Source: Lysobacter arenosi (lineage in GTDB: Bacteria; Pseudomonadota; Gammaproteobacteria; Xanthomonadales; Xanthomonadaceae). From it: a stretch of 64,000 bases of DNA. Position numbers and translations under genes: made by a program. Location: contig NZ_CP071517.1 of assembly GCF_016613475.2 (NCBI RefSeq), positions 1,302,001 to 1,366,000 on the forward strand, written 5' to 3'. Position 1 is the first letter of the stretch. Each line of letters begins with the position of its first letter. Under the pieces are notes generated by a model. That model worked only from the letters and a program-made list of their open reading frames with translations, was not told the DNA's origin and did not search any database. Shown here in pieces: positions 56,326 to 64,000 of this stretch.

Positions 56326-56871
56326 TCAGCGTCCGGGCGCCGGCGCCTGCTTGCGCAGGTAATCCGCCAGCCCGCGCAGTTGCAGGCCCTGCACCTGGTC
56401 GACCACTGGTGCGAACTTGCCCAGGTCGTCCGGCGAGTAGCCACCGGCGCGGTAATACAGGGTGATGCGCGTGCCCCCGCCTTCGGCCGCGGCCAGGCGG
56501 AACTCGAGCGCGCCGCCGATGCCCATGCCCTGCAGCGGCCCGAGGCCACCGAGCATGCGCAGCGTCTTGCCCGGATCGACGAAGCTGACCGTCAGGTGTT
56601 GCGCCTGCTGCGATCCGGCGATCTCGCAGAAGCAGCCACCGGCGCGTGCATCGATGGACAGTTTCGATGCCTTGCCCCACCAGGTGTGATCCTTCGGCCA
56701 CCAGCGATCGACATCGCCGACCAGCGCCTTCCACGCCGTGTCCGCATCGACCGGCACCACTTCGCTGTTCTCGACGGTGAACCCCGTCGGCGACGAGTCC
56801 TTGACCGCCGCCGTGGCCGGCAGCGACGCGCAGACAAGTGCCAAGACAATTGCGATATGCCCGGGTTGCAT
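56326..56871 (-). CDS. SRPBCC-domain exported protein
   Basis: Protein of 181 residues with a Sec signal (cleavage near ATAAVKD) and a START/Bet v1-like SRPBCC fold: WKALVGDVDRWWPKDH, GGCFCEI and GTRITLYYRAGG. Such folds bind small hydrophobic ligands. The exported location is atypical for the group. GGAGGTGAC lies just before the ATG, a strong site. Confidence 0.86.
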   Translation of the reverse strand: MQPGHIAIVLALVCASLPATAAVKDSSPTGFTVENSEVVPVDADTAWKALVGDVDRWWPKDHTWWGKASKLSIDARAGGCFCEIAGSQQAQHLTVSFVDPGKTLRMLGGLGPLQGMGIGGALEFRLAAAEGGGTRITLYYRAGGYSPDDLGKFAPVVDQVQGLQLRGLADYLRKQAPAPGR

Positions 56872-56973
56872 GCGTCACCTCCAGCAGGATTCGGCGCAAT
56901 TAACCCATCGCCCACGCGTGGCCGCAAGTGCGATCGGTGCCGGGCTGGAGTCCTGAGCAACAGCAAGGTCCAA

Positions 56974-57054
56974 ATGGATCCCGGCGTTCGCCGGGATGAC
57001 GTGACGGTGCTGATGGATTGCGGGCCTGGGTCCCGGCGTGCGCCGGGACAACGG
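56974..57054. repeat. Two REP-like palindromes in direct orientation
   Basis: Copies at 56974-57001 and 57026-57054 are in the same orientation, unlike the inverted pairs elsewhere. They lie in the 193-bp gap between the SRPBCC start and the Uup stop. Confidence 0.8.
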
Positions 57055-57064
57055 CTGAAGCGCC

Positions 57065-58939
<1,875 letters not shown>

Positions 58940-59065
58940 CCGGCCATTCTACGTGGCGCCGGCGGTCACAGTGCATGCCGTCGCAGTGCCAAGCGCGTTG
59001 CCGCCGGCGCATACTTGGCGCCAGGCCGCAGCACGGTGCCGTGGCCACCTGACAAGGGGAAAACC

Positions 59066-59170
59066 ATGAGCAAGGGCATGGATCGCAAGAAGGAAACGAA
59101 GAAGAAGCCGGCGAAGACGATGAAGGAAAAGCGCGCCGAGAAGAGCGAGAAGAAGGCCGGCAAGGCCTGA
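59066..59170 (+). CDS. 34-residue Lys-rich small protein
   Basis: Protein of 34 residues, about half Lys/Arg/Glu, starting MSKGMDRKKETKKKPAKT. AAGGGGA lies 6 bases before the ATG. The sequence resembles a small protein conserved in Xanthomonadaceae, which makes it more than chance. A nucleic-acid or ribosome binding role is plausible, but unproven. Confidence 0.65.
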   Translation: MSKGMDRKKETKKKPAKTMKEKRAEKSEKKAGKA

Positions 59171-59243
59171 TCCGGCACGGCACGTGGCAAGGGGCGACTG
59201 CAACCAGCCGCCCCGCCACTGGCAACGGGATGAGCGCACGCCG

Positions 59244-60170
59244 ATGAACTCCCCGCTGCGTGTCCTCGCCGCACCCGCCACCGCGCGGATTCGCCGGTGG
59301 GTCCTCGGCGCCTTCCCGCGTGGCCAGAGCGGCATCGATTACGACCACCCGCCCGGCGACCCGGGCCTGTTCGGCCCCGACAGCGTCACCTGGCGCATCC
59401 ACGCCGACTTCCCCGGGATGCTCTCCGGCGGCCTGTGCGCGCTGATCCTGCAGACCCTGCACCCGCTGGCGCTGGCCGGGGTCTGGGACCACTCGCAGTT
59501 CCGCACCGACCTGCTCGGACGCCTGCGCCGCACCACCAACTTCGTCGCCGGCACCACCTACGCCGGGCGCGCCGAAGCTGAACGCCTCATCGCCCATGTC
59601 GATTCCATCCATGCCAGGGTTCGCGGCGTCAGTGCCGACGGGCAGCCCTATGAGGCCCAGGATCCGCGCCTGCTGACCTGGGTGCATGTCACCGAAAGCT
59701 ACGGATTCCTCGAGGGATTCCGTCGCTACGCGCCTATGGCCATGCCCGACGGCGTCGCCGATCGCTACTTCGACGAATCGCGTCGCGTGGCCGAAGCGCT
59801 GGGAGCGCGTGACGTACCCGCTTCGCAGGCGCAAGTCGCGGAGTACTTCGCCAGCGTGCAGGACGACCTGCGCTACGACGAGCGCTCGCGCGAAGTGCTG
59901 GCGGTGCTGGCCCGGATCCAGCTGCCGGTGCCGGCGGCCGGTTTGTCGCGCGATCTGTTCCTCGGCGCGGCGAACGCATTGCTGCCGCCGTGGGCGGTGG
60001 CTCGGCTGCCGATGTCGCGCCCGCGGCGCCTGCAGGCCGCGGTCGCGGCAAGGACGTTGCGGACGATCGCGCCGTTGTTCCGCCTGGCGCTCAACGACGG
60101 CGTCGCTCCCCGCGCCTGCCGGCGACTGGGCATCGACGAATCGGTGCTTGAACGCTGGCCCGAAGGCTAG
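59244..60170 (+). CDS. Oxygenase MpaB-family (DUF2236) protein
   Basis: Protein of 308 residues of the ER-bound oxygenase MpaB-like/DUF2236 family, named after a fungal enzyme of mycophenolate synthesis. Typical segments are GLFGPDSVTWRIHADFPGML, LHPLALAGVWDHS, and LLTWVHVTESYGF with the conserved His/Glu. A haem/metal-linked oxygenase is expected from the family; the substrate is unknown. ATG 59244 begins just before the conserved part. It converges with the frameshifted gene at 60179. Confidence 0.88.
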   Translation: MNSPLRVLAAPATARIRRWVLGAFPRGQSGIDYDHPPGDPGLFGPDSVTWRIHADFPGMLSGGLCALILQTLHPLALAGVWDHSQFRTDLLGRLRRTTNFVAGTTYAGRAEAERLIAHVDSIHARVRGVSADGQPYEAQDPRLLTWVHVTESYGFLEGFRRYAPMAMPDGVADRYFDESRRVAEALGARDVPASQAQVAEYFASVQDDLRYDERSREVLAVLARIQLPVPAAGLSRDLFLGAANALLPPWAVARLPMSRPRRLQAAVAARTLRTIAPLFRLALNDGVAPRACRRLGIDESVLERWPEG

Positions 60171-60178
60171 CGATACGG

Positions 60179-60825
60179 TCAGGGACCCTTGCCCGGACGC
60201 AACAGCACGATCTGCTTGGCCGTCGTGATCCTGCTGCGCAGGCGCAACGAGGTGTCGATCTCGTCACCGGGCTTGAGGCTGGTGACCGCCATCGACTTGC
60301 CATCGAGCGTGACCACGGTGGTCTGCTCGTCATAGCCGATCTTGTTGAGGATCCGGCTTTCGGCCTGGCTGATGTGCAACATCCGCGTGCCCGTCCGGAC
60401 TTCGCCCACGGTGCCATGCAGATAGCGGCCACAGGGCCCTGGTCCATGTCCGTGTCGGGCAGCACCAGGATCTTGTTTGCCTGGGTGCGGTTGCGGCTGG
60501 TCGTGGTCCGCACCAGCAGGCGCTCGCCGGGCTTGAGCTCGATGAGTTTGATCTGCTTGCCGGCACGGCTGGCCGTGGTGGTGGCATCGACGTAGAGATT
60601 GATCTCGCCGCCCTGCCCCAGCTCACTGCCGGTCTGGGCGTCCGTGGCGATGGCCAGGCGCTTGGCGTTGACGTCGACACGCACCAGCGTGCCGACGGCG
60701 TGATCGCCTGCCACCGGTGGGGAAGCGAACGTCGCCGCAGCCGCGCAGCACAGCAGCGCGAAGGCCACCATGGTGCCCCACGCGGCGCTCGGGCGAATGC
60801 GGTCGATGGCGTGCATGCTGGCCAT
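60179..60825 (-). pseudogene. Exported protein of unknown function, frameshifted
   Basis: Signal peptide (ATFASPP cleavage) and an OB-like first part (TLVRVDVNAKRLAIAT; LKPGERLLV) in one frame, then TVGEVRTGTRMLHISQAESR to the end in another. The break is near 60434-60440 (AGGGCCC on the minus strand). One inserted G restores 215 residues. GGAGGGG precedes the ATG. The repeated LKPG-x(3)-DTSLR-type segments suggest two OB-like units. No family is recognised. Confidence 0.65.
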
Positions 60826-60925
60826 GTCAGGACCCCTCCTGCCGCGAATGTTGGCGTCATCATCCGCCAGCTTCGTGTAGGCGGCGTGTGTGGCAGGCCT
60901 GGCCGTCAACCGCCCGTGGACGGCC

Positions 60926-62485
60926 TCACGAACTGCACGACAGCATCGAACAACCGGCCCGTTCGCGCGCCCAGTCGGGTCGGCGCGCGGCGAACGCTTC
61001 GCGGCCCGGCTGTTCATCGTAGGGATGACGCATCACGTCGAGCAGTTCGGCGACGCCCGAGAAGTCGCCTTCGGTGGCGCGATCGATGGCCTGTTGCGCC
61101 AGGTAGTTGCGCAACACGTAGCGCGGATTGGCGGCATTCATGCGCGCACGGCGTTCGCTTGCCGGCACGGCCTGGTCGCGCAACCGCAGCGCGTAGCGGC
61201 CCAGCCATTCCTGCAATGCCGGCGCGGCGGCTTCGCGGCGCGTTTCGTCGTAGAACGCCTCGCGCAGCGGCGCCGGGTCCAGCGTGTCGATGTCCAGATC
61301 GGCCAGGCCGCGGAAGAACAGCGTCATGTCGACTTCCGCCTCGGTCATCAGGTCCTGCAGCGCCTGCATCAGGCCGACGTCCTCGTCGCGGCACTCGTCC
61401 AGGCCGAGCTTGCGCGCGACGTTGTCGCGGTCGGCGGCGGTGTAGGTTTCGACGAAGCGGCGCAGACCGTCCTGCAAAGGTTCGACGCCGTCGAACAGCA
61501 GCGACAGCGAGCCGGCCAGGCGTCCCAGGTTCCAGTAGGCCACCTGCGGTTGCTGGCCGAAGCGGTAGCGACGGTGGTGGCGATCGGTGGTGTTGGGTGT
61601 CCAGCCCGGATCGAAATTGTCGACCCAGCCGTAGGGGCCGTAGTCGATGGTCAGGCCGAGGATCGACATGTTGTCGGTGTTCATCACGCCGTGGACGAAG
61701 CCGACCCGCATCCAGTGCGCGACCATCACCGCGGTGCGTTCGCACACCTGCGCGAACCATTGCGCATACAGGGCCTGGCCCTGCCCGCGCAGTTCGGGGA
61801 AGTCACGGCGGATGCAGAAATTCACCAGTTGCCGCAGCAGCTCGACGTCGTCGCGCGACGCCGGCAGCTCGAAGTTGCCGAAGCGAATGAACGACGGCGC
61901 GACCCGGCAGACGATCGCGCCGTGTTCCAGCTCGGGATGGCCGTCGTAGAACATGTCGCGCTCGACCCACTCGCCGGTGCCGACCAGGCTCAGCGCGCGC
62001 GTCGTCGGCACGCCCAGGTGGTGCATCGCCTCGCTGCACAGGAACTCGCGGATCGAGGAACGCAGCACCGCGCGGCCGTCGGCGCTGCGCGAATAAGGCG
62101 TCGGCCCGGCACCCTTCAGTTGCAGCTCCCAGCGCTCGCCGACGGCATTGATGATCTCGCCCAGGCTGATCGCGCGTCCGTCGCCCAGTTGCCCGGCCCA
62201 GTTGCCGAACTGGTGACCGCCGTAGTTGGCCGCGAAGGGTTCCATGCCCGCCATCAGCGCGTTGCCGGCGAATACCTCGGCGAACTGCGGCGAGGCGACA
62301 TCGGCCTCGCTGAAGCCCAGGCGCCGGGCCATCTCGGCCGAATGGGCCAGCAGCCGCGGTGCCGCCACCGGCGTGGGAGCCACGCGCGAATAGAGGGCGC
62401 CGTGGACCTGGCGTATGCCCGGACCGGTGTCCGGATCGGCGGGCAGGTCGCGGACGAAGGCGTTGTCGAACTCGAGTGTGGGCAT
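60926..62485 (-). CDS. selO: Protein adenylyltransferase SelO (YdiU)
   Basis: Pseudokinase-fold enzyme of 519 residues that transfers AMP to protein Ser/Thr/Tyr in response to redox stress. Characteristic parts are [20 protein letters not shown] and [19 protein letters not shown] in the ATP-binding region, the [15 protein letters not shown] block, and a C-terminal CSMLSCSS. In eukaryotes the C-terminal residue is selenocysteine; here the tail has ordinary Cys. The start at 62485 was chosen at [10 protein letters not shown]. It is preceded by a divergent small gene. Confidence 0.95.
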   Translation of the reverse strand: MPTLEFDNAFVRDLPADPDTGPGIRQVHGALYSRVAPTPVAAPRLLAHSAEMARRLGFSEADVASPQFAEVFAGNALMAGMEPFAANYGGHQFGNWAGQLGDGRAISLGEIINAVGERWELQLKGAGPTPYSRSADGRAVLRSSIREFLCSEAMHHLGVPTTRALSLVGTGEWVERDMFYDGHPELEHGAIVCRVAPSFIRFGNFELPASRDDVELLRQLVNFCIRRDFPELRGQGQALYAQWFAQVCERTAVMVAHWMRVGFVHGVMNTDNMSILGLTIDYGPYGWVDNFDPGWTPNTTDRHHRRYRFGQQPQVAYWNLGRLAGSLSLLFDGVEPLQDGLRRFVETYTAADRDNVARKLGLDECRDEDVGLMQALQDLMTEAEVDMTLFFRGLADLDIDTLDPAPLREAFYDETRREAAAPALQEWLGRYALRLRDQAVPASERRARMNAANPRYVLRNYLAQQAIDRATEGDFSGVAELLDVMRHPYDEQPGREAFAARRPDWARERAGCSMLSCSS

Positions 62486-62667
62486 GGTCACCGCTGCAAT
62501 ATGGGGTGTCGCGGCTGGCCCGGCCAGCGCTGGCAGGCCTGATGTGCGGGCCTCGCGGCGTTTTTCCAACGCTTCGCGCCGGTTGCGCCGGAGCTGCGTC
62601 AAGGCGCCGTACACGGGCAAACCAAGCTCGATGCCCTACACTGGCCACCCGCACAACGAGATCGCCC

Positions 62668-62826
62668 ATGGCAAAGCCCAATTACTCCTTCGAAAAGCGC
62701 CAGCGCGAAATCGCCAAGAAAAAGAAGCAGGACGAGAAGCAGGCCAAGAAGCAGCAGGCCCGTGACACCGCCAATCCTCCTGGCAACCCCGAGCCCCCGG
62801 AAAGCGGCTCCAGCAACAAGTCCTGA
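62668..62826 (+). CDS. 52-residue basic small protein
   Basis: Protein of 52 residues: a basic N-terminal helix (MAKPNYSFEKRQREIAKKKK) and a Pro/Ser tail. The FEKRQREIAKKKKQ block resembles small conserved Xanthomonadaceae proteins, so I consider it real. The site before the ATG is weak. It is divergent from selO and lies upstream of the partial amidohydrolase. No function is known. Confidence 0.72.
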   Translation: MAKPNYSFEKRQREIAKKKKQDEKQAKKQQARDTANPPGNPEPPESGSSNKS

Positions 62827-62952
62827 CGCACACCCATCCGGCCGGCCCGCCCAGGACCGGCTGCGAAGCGTCCCCCAAGACGGCCTGATGACGGCCTTCG
62901 GTCGTCGCGCTTATGCTCCGGCGAGCAACCACGCCACCGGGGATCCACCGCA

Positions 62953-64000
62953 ATGACCACGACGACCCGCCGCCCATCGGCGCTCCTGCTGCTGCCCGCC
63001 CTGCTGGCGACCGCCGTCGCGACGCCGGCTTCTGGACAGGTGGCCGCGCAGGTGGCCGCGCCGCAGTGGACGCTGGTCCAGGCCGGTCATCTGCTTGATC
63101 GCCCGGGTCGACCGGCGCGCGGCGCGAGCACGCTGCTGCTGCGCGATGGCCGCATCGAAGCCGTTCGCGACGGGCACCTGCTGGCTGCGCAATTCGACGG
63201 CGTGCCGGCCACGGCCATGGTCACTGTCATCGACCTGCGCGACCGCTACGTGCTGCCCGGCCTGATCGACAGCCATGTGCACCTGGTGTCGGACAAGGCC
63301 GGCGTCGAGGGGCAACTGGACGGCGTGTCGAGGGGCGTGGCCGACCACGCCTTCGAAGCGGCCGTGAACGCACGCAAGACGCTGGCCGCCGGCTTCACGA
63401 CCGTGCGCAACCTCGGCGACGAGGACGGCGTCACCCTCGCCCTGCGCGATGCGATCGCTGCCGGCAAGGTGCCCGGGCCGCGCATCATCGATGCCGGCAA
63501 CGCGATCTCCACCACGGCCGGCCACATGGACCCGACCCTGGGTTTCCGCGACGAACTGCATGCGGCCATCGACGTCCACGGCAACACCTGCGACGGCGCC
63601 GAAGACTGCCGCCGCGCCGTGCGCCGCCAGGTCGGGCGCGGCGTCGACGTGATCAAGATCGCCACCACCGGTGGCGTCAACAGCCGCATCGGCGCCGGCC
63701 TGGGCCAGCAGATGTTCGACGACGAAGCGCGCGCGATCGTGGAAACCGCGCACCTGTACAAGAAGAAGGTGGCCGTGCACGCGCATGGCGCCGACGGCAT
63801 TGCCGTGGCGCTGCGTGCAGGTGCCGATTCGATCGAGCACGGCACGCTGCTCGACGACGCCGACATCGCCCTGTTCCGCAAGACCGGTGCCTACTACGTG
63901 CCGACACTGTCGACCGTCAACGGCTACAAGGAACGCCTGGCGAAGAACCCGGACGCCTACACCGGCGAGGTTCGCAGCAAGATCGAATGGCGCATCGGCA
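62953..64000 (+). CDS. Exported amidohydrolase, 5' part (cut by window edge)
   Basis: At least 349 residues, running off the window. A signal peptide (TAVATPASGQ) leads into an imidazolonepropionase-like amidohydrolase. Metal-binding residues are DSHVHL (His108, His110), KIATTGG (Lys235, carboxylated-Lys type), VAVHAHG (His276) and IEHGTLL (His296). The final Asp ligand should lie beyond the edge. It is similar in class to the frameshifted enzyme at 30267-32328, but has no extra N-terminal domain. Confidence 0.9.
   Translation, partial: MTTTTRRPSALLLLPALLATAVATPASGQVAAQVAAPQWTLVQAGHLLDRPGRPARGASTLLLRDGRIEAVRDGHLLAAQFDGVPATAMVTVIDLRDRYVLPGLIDSHVHLVSDKAGVEGQLDGVSRGVADHAFEAAVNARKTLAAGFTTVRNLGDEDGVTLALRDAIAAGKVPGPRIIDAGNAISTTAGHMDPTLGFRDELHAAIDVHGNTCDGAEDCRRAVRRQVGRGVDVIKIATTGGVNSRIGAGLGQQMFDDEARAIVETAHLYKKKVAVHAHGADGIAVALRAGADSIEHGTLLDDADIALFRKTGAYYVPTLSTVNGYKERLAKNPDAYTGEVRSKIEWRIG

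Noticed and set aside
60926..62485. Selenocysteine in SelO
   Set aside because: The C-terminal motif uses ordinary Cys codons and no in-frame TGA or SECIS-like structure is seen.

Overview
The window is GC-rich, densely coded chromosomal DNA from a gammaproteobacterium. Gene content points to Lysobacter or a close relative in the Xanthomonadaceae/Lysobacteraceae. Supporting features are the sdhCDAB order with a DUF1674 gene in front, a DUF6116 protein, a peptidyl-dipeptidase Dcp with signal peptide, an N-terminally extended phospholipase A1, an AlgP-like Lys/Ala-rich H1 protein and several small Lys-rich proteins. The genus is inferred from families only. I see no rRNA, tRNA, CRISPR array, integrase, insertion sequence or prophage. 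Most of the window is ordinary core genome; the accessory signal lies in the intergenic repeats.

Layout. 1-4.5 kb: succinate dehydrogenase (sdhB, cut by the edge, then sdhA, sdhD, sdhC and an SDHAF4-like assembly factor) with divergent ygfZ. 4.5-11.2 kb, minus strand: asnB directly abutting a fused E1 alpha/beta 2-oxoacid dehydrogenase, then a GST, a GNAT acetyltransferase and glutaryl-CoA dehydrogenase. 11.2-16.7 kb: two glycine-zipper envelope proteins, DUF6116, TatD, TcdA, a membrane-anchored cytochrome c, a cold-shock protein and a DUF456 protein. 16.7-27.5 kb: phospholipase A1, a patatin-like lipase, class I fumarase, an outer-membrane barrel, an exonuclease III-like protein, an ABC exporter, a PQQ-type sugar dehydrogenase, ferredoxin-NADP reductase, a STAS/SEC14-like protein and glutathione peroxidase. 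27.7-36.6 kb: a TonB-dependent receptor, a frameshifted amidohydrolase, Dcp and a glycerophosphodiesterase. 36.7-48.1 kb: Lhr helicase, sirtuin, amino-acid permease, cyclopropane synthase, a DUF4163/DUF3298 lipoprotein, RluF, a small GNAT and the H1-like protein. 48.3-57 kb: a 62-aa protein behind a sigma-54-type promoter, a rhomboid protease and a POT transporter (both frameshifted), a GST, an M14 peptidase, a three-domain lipoprotein, YdeI/DUF1801, ThpR and an SRPBCC protein. 57-64 kb: Uup, a 34-aa basic protein, an MpaB-type oxygenase, a frameshifted exported protein, SelO, a 52-aa basic protein and the 5' part of a second amidohydrolase.

Shared themes. SDH and fumarase serve the TCA cycle. 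The 2-oxoacid dehydrogenase E1, glutaryl-CoA dehydrogenase, cyclopropane synthase and two phospholipases serve acyl and lipid metabolism. Exported peptidases and hydrolases, a TonB receptor and a peptide transporter fit the predatory or degradative lifestyle of lysobacters.

Points worth a second look are a near-consensus sigma-54 promoter before an unknown 62-aa gene, the E1-fusion/asnB pair, and an exonuclease III with Asp replacing the metal-binding Glu34. Others are a 107-bp nested inverted repeat that shares a core with a second locus, a 32-bp tandem repeat, nine REP-like palindromes (three pairs, three singles), and four frameshifts that may be sequence errors or real decay.
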